Below are positions 50,660-62,900 of a stretch of 64,000 nucleotides of DNA, piece by piece. The notes beneath the pieces were generated by a model that saw nothing but the letters and a program-made list of their open reading frames with translations, did no database searches and was not told the origin of the DNA. Within the stretch, counting starts at the first letter, position 1. Every line of letters starts with the position of its first letter. Source of the DNA: Schistocephalus solidus (lineage: Eukaryota; Platyhelminthes; Cestoda; Diphyllobothriidea; Diphyllobothriidae); the NCBI GenBank assembly GCA_017591395.1, contig WEDG01006506.1, forward strand, positions 62,001 to 126,000, read 5' to 3'. A program made the position numbers and the translations under genes.

Positions 50660-52910
50660 TCAATTGTGTTCCATAACTGGACACAAATAATCAATACACC
50701 GACCAGAGGGAACAACATACAATAAATTATTCTCACTAATGATATCTGGCCCGTACCTACGCATTACGACAGAATAACCTTTGAAAGTGATCATAAGGCA
50801 ATAATAACGATGCTCCCTCTTAACATAAAAAAAACATCAGATTCCAGTTACATTTACATAAACCCAAAAAAACTTGACATTTACTATATGAACAGCTATG
50901 TAAGGTCGCTAGACTGGAATTCATATCTTCTAACGACATCCACAACGGAAGCTGTTTACCTTTTATAGTGTACCCTTTTATAATTCGAGATACCTTAATA
51001 GATGAGAGATCACCGTATAAGTCACAAATTCCTAACTTCCTTTCCAAGAGACTAAAAAAACTAAAAAAAACAACTCATGATCCCTCAGTTAGTTATTTAT
51101 CCACACTTAGACGAATAAGAGAAATTCATGATCTAGGTGAAAAAATGGAAGCAAAACAAAAACAAAGAAGCGGAATGCCGGGCCATAGAGTCCTCCGAAA
51201 AAACAGACAAGATCTTTCGGAAACAAATGAACACTAATCGAAAACCAGGTCCCCAACTCATGATTGATGACGCAGGACAAGTATTAACGGGTGATAACCG
51301 AATAGCAAATTTATTCAATAAGTACTTCTCAGCCAACGTTTTAGTACAGGAGGAGCCGATACCCCAACCAACAGATGTGACAGCATTTACCCTCAATGAG
51401 ATCTGTTTTAGCGAAGAAACCGTCAAAAAGCTATCAGACAACTTTCTAATTCCACCTCTTATGGAACGGATAAATTCCACCTTGCATACTGAAGCAAATA
51501 ATATATGCTCCAATACTGCTGTCAAGTCTATTCTCCGAACTCCAATCGAATGGTATGTATCCAGAAATCTGGAAATACTCTAGCATAAAACCAATCTTTA
51601 AAAACGGGAACCGATCTGATACACAAAGCTATCGTGGTGTTCACCGAACAGTGAATGTATCAAAATCCTAGAAAAAATAATTTCGAACCAAATGCTTAAC
51701 TAACTTACAAACGCTAACCTTATCTTCCTCTCAACACGCTTTCTTACGTAAAACGTCATGTCAGTCCTGCCATCTCACCTTCCATGAATTCGTTTCAAGT
51801 AACAGAGATGACGGAAACACGGTAGCTACGATATACTTTGACCTAAAATAGCGTTCGATAAAGTCCCCCATCAGAGGCTTCTAGTGAAGATAATAAGTCA
51901 TGGGATTGGGTCTCCTCTTCTCAACTCTCTAAAATCTTACCTTCAAAACCGATATCAGGTAGTACAAATTCGAAACGTGGTCTCAGAACTATCTCCTATT
52001 AGTAGTGGAGTGACTTCAGGGGACTATCCTAGGTCCCCTGCTATTTCTTATATACATTCACGACTTATCCTCTATATCAACGTCAGCTTAAACATTTTTA
52101 TGTGCGAACGACTTAAAACTTGCCTACGCATATAACAAGCATACAGTAGCTAGTTTGCATAGAACGATTGAAAATTATCTTAAAAAACTAAGCGAATGGA
52201 GTGCTCTATGACAAATGCCATTCTCTCCAAGTAAATGCCATCTCCTGATTTTTGGTCTACAAAAACTTCCTCTCATAATTTTCAATAATCAGGAAATAAC
52301 CTAGACAACATCAATAAAAGACTTAGGTCTTAGCTATACAAATACTCTTGATTTATCTCCCCACGTTAAAAAAATAGCACCAAAAGCCACTAGACTACGT
52401 GGATTCATTTGTAAAAATTTCTCCTCACCTGCCCTAAAGACACAACTATATAAAATGTATGTTTTACCTCTCTTACCTCTACTGCTAAATTTCTTTGAAA
52501 AAATGCGATTAGATGGCCGAAAGAAACTAGAAGCCATTCAAAGGAGCTTCACCAGATCCTTAGCCAAATGTGATGGCATTCAAGGCTCATGCATGGAACT
52601 ATACAATAGATATAGTCTTCAACCCGTCTGGATCAGCAGACTCCAAAATGGTCTAACTTTTCTATTCAAAATCACACACGACCAAGATATTCTCAGAATG
52701 AATTTACTAACAAATCAAAACGGCCCCCGAGACACAAGAAATTATGAAAATATTATTAAAATTCCTAAATTCGAAAAGGCCAAACGATCCAACTTCTTTT
52801 CCATAAGATACGTGACAATATGGAATGCCCTGCCAAGTTCTATTAGAAATAGTTGAACCCTACTATAATTTAAAATAAAAATCAAACAAAATCTGTTTAA
52901 TTAATATCAC
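50660..52910 (+). mobile_element. LINE family E (sister of family B), endonuclease end + RT, degraded
   Basis: The endonuclease end reads INTPTRGNNI and LTNDIWPVPTHYDRITFESD HKAIITMLPL. The linker is KSQIPNFLSKRLKKLKKTTH. RT pieces are IKPIFKNGNRSDTQSYRGVH, AFDKVPHQRLLVKIISHGIG and VSELSPISSGVTSG; a frameshift follows, then TSIKDLGLSYTNTLDLSPHV and KMYVLPLLPLLL, EAIQRSFTRSLAKCDGIQGS, and a terminal WNALPSSIRNS. Wording parallels family B but differs throughout. At the expected YADD site the read is CANDL, so the active site is lost. Confidence 0.8.
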
Positions 52911-53788
52911 ACATCTATTTTTGAATAAGATAGGACATTTTTCAAGTTATTTCTTTAACATAGAATTCGGGCCGAACGGGCTCTGATAACGCCAACTTCG
53001 GTAATCACGCGTTTTACAACGCAGCGGTTACTGTCAGCGATAGCAACTTAAATTCTGAGTCCTCCCGATGAGCTGTCATATGTGCACCTAGAAGTCAAGC
53101 AAATGCAAACGAACTTTGTGTGCACTTCCGATGACGGTGATAGCCATTTCAGGCCAGAAGATCCCACGAGTAGCTGTTCGACGTCCTTTTATGAACCTCT
53201 TACGACGACCTGCAGTGCCCATAGAGATGAAGAATTTAATCATCTGGTACACCATCTGGTTATGGGCAAGCTATAGCTGGTGGTTAGTGACCTAAAAGAC
53301 TCATAAATACCTATCCTCTGGCTTTGCGTAAGGGCTCTCAATTTAATTATTTATATACCCATTATTTAAAAGTAACTTTTGTCAATTGTTAAAACTTATT
53401 AAAAAATTTAAGATAATTTTATATTTCCAAATGTTTTTGGATAGCGACTTTATTTTTATATATAATTTTGTGATTATTAAAAATTTGCTTTAAAACTAAC
53501 TTGTAAAACTTATTTTTTTATCTCAGTCTGTTAGAAGTATATTTATTCAGTTTTTAACATCATTTTTGCTTTACGTTATTCGAATGCGCAGCGAGCCGCA
53601 CGCATAGGTTTTGATATAGCTTTATGAAACAAATGGTTCTAGCTGTTTCATACAGCTAGATCAAACATAATCAACACTTGGTTATATAATACAAATTTGA
53701 AGACTGTAGGACTGCATTGAAAGTTTCTTACCGTTGAACTCTTCCTTCTCCTAATCTTTTTTCACATTTTTTTAGCAATCAGTCAATG
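52911..53788. other. AT-rich spacer: nothing recognised
   Basis: Very AT-rich, no frame or repeat that I can support. Confidence 0.6.
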
Positions 53789-53899
53789 GCAGTTCGACCG
53801 TCGATTTCGACGAGGTCCACCGTATGCTCCATGGAAGGGTGGAGGAGGAATGGTGACTTGCGCGTGAATTAGTTTTAAGTGATAGTAGCCTTGCGCGGC

Positions 53900-55255
53900 A
53901 GCTACCGCACTCTCTCCTCCTCCCCCACCTGAGCCCGGTGTCAACACAGAGTCAAGGAGACCGGAGATGGGAGAGGGCGCAGGTGGCTGGTGCGGCCAGA
54001 GCCACCCCTGGGCGTGCCACCACACCTGGCTCGGATCCCACGGAGTGGGAGTGCCATAAAGGCCACATTAAGAAGGAGCCATTGCAGCCTGACTCTCACT
54101 CCGCCAGTCAGCCTCTCCACACAAAACAAACATTGGGCTGACCGCGTGGTCCGAGTTATCCCGTCAATTGGCAACCTTCCAAGCCACGGCTTTTAGCGCG
54201 CCGTGATAGATTCAAGTGCGTCAGATTGTTTATAGTGAGGAAAATACGCTGAGCTCCCGACCTCACTCTCTCCCCCACCCCCACAATCAGACCACTGTCC
54301 GAGTCGGTCAGTTGGCTGATGCAGAAGCGGGCGCAGCTGCTGGTGACCTTGTCTACGTGTACTACGTACATGACCTGGCCCCCCAAACACAAGCAACATG
54401 ATTTCACACAACAGCGGGTTGAATGGCTTTCATCTCACATGTGTGAGATAGCCAGATGTTACGTAAAGAAGGAGCCATCGCAGCCTGACTCTCAGACCAC
54501 CAGTCAGCCACTCCACACAACACACATTGAACTAACTGCGAGGTCTGAGTGTAATTGTCAGTTGGCAACCTGCCAACCACGGCGATTAACGTTACCGCAC
54601 ACTCTTCTCCTCCCCCACCTGAGCCTGGTCTCACGACACAGGCAAGAAGACCGGAGATGAGAGAGAGGTCGCAGGTGGCTGGCGCGGCCGGAGCCACCCC
54701 TGGGCGTACCACCACACCTGGCTCGGATCCCACAGAGTGGGGGTGCCATAAAGACCACATTAAGAAGGAGCCATTGCAGCCTGATTCTCAGTCCGCCAGT
54801 CAGCCACTCCACACAAAACACACATTGGGCTGACCACGCGGTCCGAGTAATCCCGTCAGTTGGCAACCTTCCAAGCCACGGCTTTTAGCGCACCGTGATA
54901 GTTTCAAGCGCGTCAGATTGTTTATAGTGAGGAATATGCGCTGAGCTGTCGACCTCACTCTCTCCCCCACCCCCACCATCAGACACTGTCCGAGCCGGTC
55001 AGTTGCCTGATGTGGGAGTGGGCGCATTGGCTGACGGATTGGCGTACCCGTCTTCGTGCGCCACAGAACGACCTGTCCCCATAACGCACACACCAGGATT
55101 CACAAACTCAGGGGATATGGAGCAGCCATCGCCATCTGACTCCCAGTCCACTGGTCAGCCACTCGACACACACAGCACATACACTGAGCAGACGGCGTGG
55201 TCTGGTGGAAGCGTCAGATTGGCAGACCTACCAGCCACGGTTTCTAGGAAACCAA
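53900..55255 (-). repeat. Tandem duplication (about 690 bp x 2) in the LINE-A 3' tail
   Basis: CTCCTCCCCCACCTGAGCC occurs at about 53920 and 54607; GTCAGATTGTTTATAGTGAG occurs at about 54220 and 54912. Each unit holds two related halves (both with CAGTCAGCC.CTCCACACA), so the tail itself arose by repeated duplication. Confidence 0.8.
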
Positions 55256-55359
55256 GATATACTCTGGTAAATGGTGATTGTGAGGGTGTTGTCGATGTAT
55301 TGGTGTAGGTAGTGTGCGCTGATGTAGCTTAGCCTCCGGTGGTTTACCGGAGGTTGTCG

Positions 55360-56144
55360 TGGAGGCGCATGTGTCCTAATAGGCCCATGCGGTGTGTAAA
55401 TGTGCGGAAGCAATGAAGGCAGTGGAGGCGGGCGCGTCGACTGTATGTCGGAGCCCCAGGCACTGGTTCACCAGCCTCCGTGCGATGGATTCGCAGGTGA
55501 CCGACCAGGCCGATACGTGAGTTGAAGTTGCGGGCGCAGTGTGGGCAGGAGAAATTGGTAGAGGCTGGGGAGATGTCATTCATCGTAGTGGGGGTGGCAG
55601 GGGCGCTAAGAATGGCAGGAGCGGAGGGTGTGTATGGTGTTTCGGTGTTGTCAGCATTGTTGTGAATTCCGCTGTCATAGATGCGCATGTGACCAAATAG
55701 GCCCATCCGATGAGTGAATGCGCGAGGACAGTGAGGGCAGTGGAGGCGACGATCTCTGCTGTGTGATGGTGCTCCAGGCACTGGCTCACCGGTCTCTGTA
55801 CGATGTATTCACAAGTGACCGACCAGGCCGATGCGTGATGTGAATGTGCGGTCGCATTGAGTACAGCTTAGGAGAGATTCCCCATCGCTGATGGTGGTGG
55901 TGGTGGTGGTAGTGAAGGCGAAGGCGACGGTGATGGTGTGGGTAACAGGCGATGAATCTTGGGATGTGGTGTCTATGATGGGGAGAGTAATGGAATTGAT
56001 GCCAGGAGTGAGGGTGGAGGAGTCAGAAGGAGGGTTGGCAGAATTTAAAGTAGAAATTGGAATTGTCGAAATGTTGGTGCATTGCGTCCGAAGATGTCCA
56101 ACCAGGCCGATTCGTGGGCGGAAGATGCGTTGACAGCGCGGGCA
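55360..56144 (-). pseudogene. Row of five C2H2-type zinc fingers at the end of the LINE-A protein
   Basis: Finger 1 [18 protein letters not shown] ends with a C (C2HC). Finger 2 CTQCDRTFTSRIGLVGHL is followed by a TGA where an Arg codon is expected, then IH. Finger 3 CPHCPRAFTHRMGLFGHM has Tyr in place of the last His. Finger 4 is CPHCARNFNSRIGLVGHLRI H and finger 5 is CLHCFRTFTHRMGLLGHMRL H. All use C-x2-C-x12-H spacing with an R-I/M-G-L-x-G-H core. Fingers 2-3 and 4-5 repeat as a pair, joined by a TETGEPVPGAP / TEAGEPVPGAP linker. Confidence 0.75.
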
Positions 56145-56576
56145 TGTTGGCAGGGCCTGGGCATTGGCGGTGTTGGTCCGGGGCTCTGGTGACTTTCGTG
56201 CCGCTCTTTTGGCCTTGGCGGCGGTGAACCAGTTGGTCTCATAGATAGCTGAACCAGTCTTCACGGATCTTCTCCATGCCAGTCTATCTTCGGCGAGGTC
56301 CTACCAGGTCGCCGGGTTGATTTGCAGTTGCTTCAGAGATTTCTTCAAAGTGTTCTTGGAGCGTTGTTTTTGACCTCCCTGTCGGCGAGCACCTGAAGTG
56401 ACATCTCCGTAGAAAAGGCGTTTGTGTAGTCGCTCGTCATCCATTCTTGCCAGGTGGCAGTTGAACTTGGCTCAGCATGGCGTGGATGATAAGGCTTCCG
56501 GTCCGCTCCAGAACTTCCGTGTCCGGGATCTTGTCTTGCCATCTCAGCTTCAGTATTCTGCGGAGGCAGCTGAGAT

Positions 56577-56943
56577 GAAAGTCAATAAGTCTGATAAGTC
56601 GGCAGACCCCACATCGGAATCGACTGCGCTCGCATCTGATTGGAAGTACCTATCCCTTCGAATCGACCGCAGACGTTTCTACCTCTGTCGAATGAATACT
56701 GTCGCACGTCAATAACAGACTAGTCTTGACTCTTAACATTATTACCCTGATACATTCATCCCCATTCTGTATATCTGTTTGAACTTCAAATTTTGCTATT
56801 TCTCAACCTTGGAAAACAGGGTATTTTACTTAAAACTAACTCTTTATTTCGAACACTACTTTTTAAGCAAACAAACAAATCAAAGAAAAAGTGGTAAATG
56901 AAAAGAGGAATTCGTTTTAGGTTTTTCCTGTGTTCTAAGGATT
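56577..56943. other. Spacer: nothing recognised
   Basis: About 370 bp without supported feature after the truncated end of LINE-A copy 2. Confidence 0.55.
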
Positions 56944-56978
56944 TGACGGCGCCCAAGCAGTGCCAAATCAATAAACCT
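56944..56978 (+). repeat. Short dispersed insert, copy 4
   Basis: TTGACGGCGCCCAAGCAGTG CCAAATCAATAAAC, nearly identical to copy 3 at 44818-44854, in unrelated flanks. Confidence 0.75.
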
Positions 56979-57904
56979 ATTATATGTTGCAGCACCACGA
57001 ATACTATGTGACTACTTAACCTTAACAATATCAGTATACCACGTAAATCTGTCTGCATTCACTTGACTGTAACTTCTTTACATTGCTTCTTATTCTTGCT
57101 ATTTTTATGTAACAAATAAGGAATTTCAAAGGCAGAAGCCTATTTTCCTCGAAAACACTGAACTGAACGTAACTGAACTACTATTCAAACCTAACTGACC
57201 ATGATTTCGCATTCGTTTTTATTGAAATTTATCCAATGACAGTGCCCTTCCGGGTACTCAAATTAAACATCTATCAATCTATCTAACAGCAATGAAGCGC
57301 AATTCAAAAAAAAAAAATTGTCGCGGCCGTTCGTGCTTGCGTTTTGATTGGTTGCCTCTTGCTTTGTGTGTAGGTATCTAAGGGTGCAAAATACAGCGTG
57401 CAATTTTACCGGTTAATCGATTGGATGGACGATTGGCTGTGCTCAACAGTCATGGGCGTCACTTTCTGCTGAGACACGCTGTCAAGCGGACGCAATTGCT
57501 GACTGATGTTGTGCCCTATTGATAGCTTTTTTCACTTTTTAAATATATTTAGAGGCATTTACAAAAGAACTTTTATCCGTCTTATTCATCAGGATTATCT
57601 AGTCATCTGAAAGCGACGGCGATTTGCTTGTTACGCTGCACATAGTTGTTTCACCTCCTTACAACTGTGTTATTTTCTTTGACATGTCCACTTTAGCTGG
57701 AACTCGAAGTATCAGTACCCTACTGAAATGCCATCGACATGTTGGCCAACGAGGACAGCCATCAGGTGCTGCAACAGCAAGCTTCACACGACGCGAAGTT
57801 GGATTACTTGACTTTTGTTGTAACCTGCACCCCCACGGATGGCCAGATTCCGTGAGCAATTGCAGAGCCAACAGAAAAATTCCAGGATTTTATCCCGTTT
57901 AATA
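56979..57904. other. Spacer with a possible CR1-like 3' end
   Basis: At about 57105-57180, AATAAGGAATTTCAAAGGCA GAAGCCTATTTTCCTC resembles the 3' end of family C elements (AATAGGGAGCTCAAGGGCGA AAGCCTA). The rest (57200-57904), including a 92-codon frame at 57624, has no recognisable relative. Confidence 0.4.
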
Positions 57905-58871
57905 TTTTTAATTAAAATACAGCTTCTTCTACTGTTCCATATTTTCTCGAAAACAGACTTAAAAAATTACAAAAGCAACTTAAAGATTAATCTAAAAGCT
58001 CTTTGTCAGTTCACTTAAGGATTGCACCAATATTTGAATAAGCATCGAAAATTAGGCTCGCGCGAGATTAGCGTAGGGAGTTTCGGGTACTAAGTGATGC
58101 CAATTCATCCAAATCTGTTGCTCAAGTCTTCCATGTTCGATCATCGGCTAAGTGTCTGAATGTAACTCCGCCCTTACTCGACGGTAACAAATATCTCGTT
58201 ATTAAATACTTGAGCAAAGCATAATTGTTAAATGCGTTTTTTGCCAACCACTTTACCACTGAAACTAGCCTCACTCCATCAATTCCTCTGCTTTCAAATT
58301 CAAATTCACTTCTAAAAACCATGAATTTCTCATCTTCACGTATTCAAAAAGAAATAGCTCACCTAAAAAATTCACATTCAGTTGGAACTGATAACATTCC
58401 AAACTCGCTTATTAAACAGTTAAGGGATTTTCCACCTTTACTAAGCAAATTATTCTCAGTATTTCTCGAAAATGGTTTCTTCACCGACGATTGGAAAACT
58501 TCTATTAAAATACCAGTTTTTAAATCTGGTTCCCAATCTGACATTCATAATTATCCCTGTGTTCATAAAACGCCCTCTCCTGCTAAACTCTTCGATCAAC
58601 TAATTGCAAAACAATTCAGAGAATTTTGCACAAGTAATCAAATTACCAACATTTCCCAACACGGCTTTGGACCAGACCGCTCTTGTGAAACCCCCCGCAT
58701 GTATTTTTTAAAATCAACTCACCTATCTTCGTAATGATCATCTATCTGTGGTAGTTATATATTTTGATCTAAGTAAGGTATTTGATAAAGTGCCTCATAG
58801 ACGAATTCTAGCTAAACTAGAAGCTGTAGGATTTCGTAGTCCCCTTACTATCTTTATTTGGTCATACCTAA
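57905..58871 (+). mobile_element. LINE family B, copy 2, segment 1 (linker and RT fingers/palm)
   Basis: NRLKKLQKQLKD and SVHLRIAPIFE lead to LLNAFFANHFTTETSLTPSI, NSHSVGTDNIPNSLIKQLRD, WKTSIKIPVFKSGSQSDIHN and a block A read YFDLSKVFDKVPHRRILAKL (Ala to Val). The frame breaks off at FIWSYLNN where the next insertion begins. The continuation is found at 59823-59928 and 63488-64000. Confidence 0.85.
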
Positions 58872-59822
58872 ATAATAATAATAAATTGTATATTTAAGGC
58901 CCAGAGGGCCCTATCATTACAATCTTAGTATCGAGGTTAAAATAAATACAAAGTGGATAATTGCTGCACTATGTGAGCATCCATATGAACAGCAGAAATG
59001 AGAAGTATGGTAAGCATATCCGATTCAGAACGATTTGCCATTTGTAAAACACAAGCCAACACACTTTGGCATATATGGTGAACTACAAAAGAAGCAGTAA
59101 AAAACTCCTACGGTTAAATCGGAGGCGGAGTTTGGCGAGCCGCCAATTAAAAAAAAACTAGGAGAAAAAACTGTTTCACTTAAAAATCAATAGCTTAATG
59201 CAATGGAATAGTATTGTGATGTTGCTGACAACGTATGAGGGTTCGGAACGCTCCTTGTCGGGTGAGAGATAATATAGCAGTCAGAGCTACTGTTTATAAA
59301 CACCAGTGGAGGTAATGTAGGAGGAACTCATAGTAGACAACAGGGTCGAAAGGAAGAGGGGAAATTAGAGGTCACGAGATCATCATCGAGATGCGACCTT
59401 GCGACTGCATAGTCCACCACCAAAGAGGCGAAACAATCCGAACCCGCCTCGATCATCAGCTGAACCTGGAGACCATCGTCAGGGTCGCAAAATCGGAGGA
59501 AAGTATCAAGGTTTTCAAGAGTTGACGATGGTAGTTTAAAAGGAGGGGACGAAAATTGAATGCAAAGATTGACTCTGCGGAGGATGATGGAAATATTTTT
59601 AGAGGCCAATATAATATCAATGTAGCTGCTTCAAATACCAGGATGACCCTTTTCGAACTCAAAAAATTTCGAGTTTGGAAAGGAAACAGACAATAAGGAC
59701 TTCATATCTTCCGAAGTGGCATAATGTCAAACTACCGGGTTGAGAGTGGTAATTCGTGGGAGATTTGGGCTAGAGTTAACGCGAAAAAGGAAGCAGAGAC
59801 CAGCTTCGAGTCTTCTATTCCA
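58872..59822 (-). mobile_element. LINE family B 3' end, reverse insertion inside copy 2
   Basis: Its reverse complement matches 62620-63487 along nearly the whole length: AAGGGTCATCCTGGTATTTG, the CTCACCCGACAAGGAGCGTT block, TTGGCGGCTCGCC and GGGCCTTAAATATACAATTT. It ends in an (ATT)n tail (58872-58885 on the plus strand). It is a 5'-truncated insertion of the same family into its own relative. Confidence 0.85.
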
Positions 59823-59928
59823 AAACAAAAAGTTTAAGATGGGTCCTCATACTCAAGTGCTACCCCGATTGTTAGTGGTGTCCTTCAAGGTATCGTATTA
59901 GGTCCTTTGTTGTTCTTACTGCATATAA
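59823..59928 (+). mobile_element. LINE family B, copy 2, segment 2 (RT block B)
   Basis: One frame reads DGSSYSSATPIVSGVLQGIV LGPLLFLLHI, which directly continues segment 1 (SYLNN ... QKV) and is itself cut after HI. The expected continuation, NDISSIVKH, is at 63488. Confidence 0.85.
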
Positions 59929-62900
59929 CTGAGAGCCATTGCTTTCGAGTTAATGCCCGATGTTTTATGTGTAACTGAATCTTGGACCCAGCCCTTAATT
60001 TCCGACTCTTTGCTTGTCATAGAACAGTATGATCTCTACCGTCAAGACTGCATTAGCTAGCGTTGTTGTGGTTGTCTTCTCTATATTAAAGCTTCATTTA
60101 AGCACTTTCCATTTGATCTAGATGTTACGTCATTCTCTGGTAATTACTGCTTTGCATCCATTATCCTGTCACCCCGGCAAAAGGCGATTCTCGGATGTAT
60201 TTACAACCCGCCTTATTCATCATCGGATGATGATGCAAAACTTTGTGAAATTTTTAAATTGATTTCGGAGTCCGATTTTAACATTAAAATAATCGCTGGG
60301 GATTTTAGTTTTCCTGAAATTGACTGGATTTCAAAATCTTGTCCACCCAGATTTAAGCCTTTCCTCAATACCATTAATTTTTCTAATTGGTCCCAGCTCG
60401 TCCGTTCTTCAACGAGAGACAAGCATATTTTAGACCTGATTTTCACAAATGACATTGCTCCCCTCTTCGTTGATTTTAAGCAGGGCCTCTCCCAAAGTGA
60501 CCATACACTAATTCACTGTTGCCTTCCGATTGTCTCATCGAAAAAGGCTAGTGACGTTCGTACCTATCATGCTTTTGAACTCGCAGATACGAGCTTAATT
60601 AGTAACTTTTTGGACTCATTGGACTGGCAGCATATCTTTTCCATGAACGACGCAGCACGTCTTTGTGACTTCATGTCAGTCGTTTCAAATAACATCCTAA
60701 AGCTTGTGCCAACCAAAAAAAGTCAAGCCCTACGTCTCGGAATCAACCGTTCCTCACTTTCTTTAGCGACGACTAAAGAAATTGAATAAGCAGTTGAAAG
60801 ATCAATATGCTAGTTCGTTATCTGTACATCTAAGGATAGCAGAGATTTTTGAATTAGACTCTAAGATTCGTCTTGCACGTGGCAGACAGAGGGAATCTTG
60901 CGCACTCAGTGAGCCAAACTCTGCGAAATCTGTTGCTCAACTGTTCCGGCGTCGATCCTTCTCTAAACGAGGTTATGCAATCCCTCCATTTCTAAACTAA
61001 GACAAGAAATTCGATCTCGAAGACTCTGACAAGGCAGAACTGTTTAGTGCGTTCTTTGCAAATCATCTTACGATGGAATCTGAACCGGTTCCGACATTTC
61101 AGGCATCCTCATTGAATGTTATCAGCACTATTGATTTCTCCGTAGAAATAATTCGTAAGCAAATAATTCGTCTGAAAAACTCACACTCTTCGGGGACTGA
61201 CGGTATTCCAAACTCAGTTATTAAGAGAGTGCCGAGCTTCCCCCGATTGCTTAGTTGCTCAGTTTATCTTCTAAACGGATTCTTTCCTGACTCATTAAAG
61301 ACATTTTTTATTCTTCCTGTATTCAAGTCAGGATCTCGTTCGGACGTAATTCATTATCGATGCGTTCACAAAACCCCCGCTCTAGCAAAACTTCTTGAAA
61401 ATATTATTTTTAATCAAATTCTTTGACTTTAGCCTAGAAAATAAGCTCTTTTCGCGACTCACAATATGGTTTTCTACCTAGGAGATCATGCGAAGTGTGT
61501 CACTTAGCTTTTATTAACCTCGTCACTTCCCTTCTTAATGAGCAGCAGTCAGTAGTTGTGATCTACTTTGACCTGAGCAAAGCCTTTGTCAAGGTACCGC
61601 ACAGACGTCTTCTGGTGAAACTGGAAGCCCTCGGCATCCGGCCTCCTCTCCTTGACTTCATGGGTTCCTACTTGTCTAACCGCAGCCAGAAGGTCTTAGT
61701 AGGTAATAGCTATTCGACGCCTCAGCCAATCACGAGTGCCGTTTTTCAAGGCACGGTTCTAGGTCCCCTTCTCTTCATTCTGTACATAAACGAAATTTCA
61801 ACTTTACTCACAAATTCACAAAACTTCGTTTACACTGACGATCTCAAGTGCATTTATTCATTTTCTAAAGACACTGCCAATAGTTGCATTGATAAAATCA
61901 ACACTGATCTACTTATGCTCTCACGTTGGAGCTGTACTTGGCTGATGGAATTTTCTCCATCCAAGAGCAGTTTCATGTGTTTTGGCCCCGCCAAGCTTCC
62001 TGGACCCCTAGTATTTCAAAAAAGTACACTTTTAGAACGATCAACCATAAAAGACTTAGGTCTAAGTTACACGAATAAGCTAGCTTTATCGCCTCATGCA
62101 GATCAAATTTCTGCAAAGGCTGCACAGATATGTGGTTTAATATCACATAATTTCTTCCTTCCGGAAATAAAGTAAAACCTATACCGCATGTTTGTTCTTC
62201 CTATCCTAGAATACTGCTGTCCCCTCTTTGGGCTGATGAACGCCTCTGACCGCAGTCAGATTGAAAAAGTTCAGAGGGTTTTTTACTCGCAGACTTTTTT
62301 CTCTTCCTGGATCCAGTATTGCTTATACGGATAGATGCCAGTTAGCAAACATTAAATTTCTGTGGGTAAGAAGACTCGATGCCGGTCTCTTTTTCCTGTT
62401 TCGCGTTAACTCTTGCCCAAATCTCCCACGAATTAATGCTCTCACTCCGGTAGATCAACCCTTTGCCACTCGTAATTCCTCCATGATCAATTTTGCCAAC
62501 CCTTAGCTCCTGAACTTACCGGTCTCCGTTTTTTGCCTCTAAATATGCTTTTATATGAAATAATCGTCCACTGCAAATTAGGTTGCGTCTACATTAGCTA
62601 TTTTCAAAACCAAATTACGCAAACATTTAACTTCGGAAGATATAAAGTCCTTATTGTCTGTTTCCTTCCCAAACTCGCAACTTTTGGATTTTGAAAAGGG
62701 TCCTCCCGGTATTTGTGGCAGCTTCTTTGATATTATATTGGTCTCTTATTATATTTCCATCATCCTTTGCAGTCAATCTTTGCATTCACTTTTTCTTTCC
62801 CTCCTTCTAAACTAGCATTGCCAACTCTTGACAACCTTGATACTTTCCTCCGAATTTGCAACCTTGACGATAGTCTCCAGGTTCTCTTGATGATCAAATC

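Larger units (their letters stand above)
53789..56576 (-). mobile_element. LINE-A copy 2: RT C-terminal end, zinc-finger array and long 3' tail
   Basis: The minus strand begins in the RT C-terminal block ([10 protein letters not shown] frame and its +1 partner with [19 protein letters not shown] wording), then [20 protein letters not shown] and ALPTCPRC. Five C2H2-type units follow (56144-55360). A 3' tail contains two tandem copies of about 690 bp (53900-54590 and 54590-55255). The tail matches 8743-9241 and 31162-31600. A TGA stop lies inside finger 2 and one frame change occurs before finger 3. The 5' end is truncated at 56576 relative to 29515-31610. Confidence 0.85.

Noticed and set aside
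55891..56133. Plus-strand frame rich in valine and glutamate
   Set aside because: It is antisense to the LINE-A zinc-finger region, whose minus-strand frame is clearly the coding one.
57624..57902. 92-codon frame between LINE copies
   Set aside because: No relation to any family I know and no flanking gene structure; consistent with chance.
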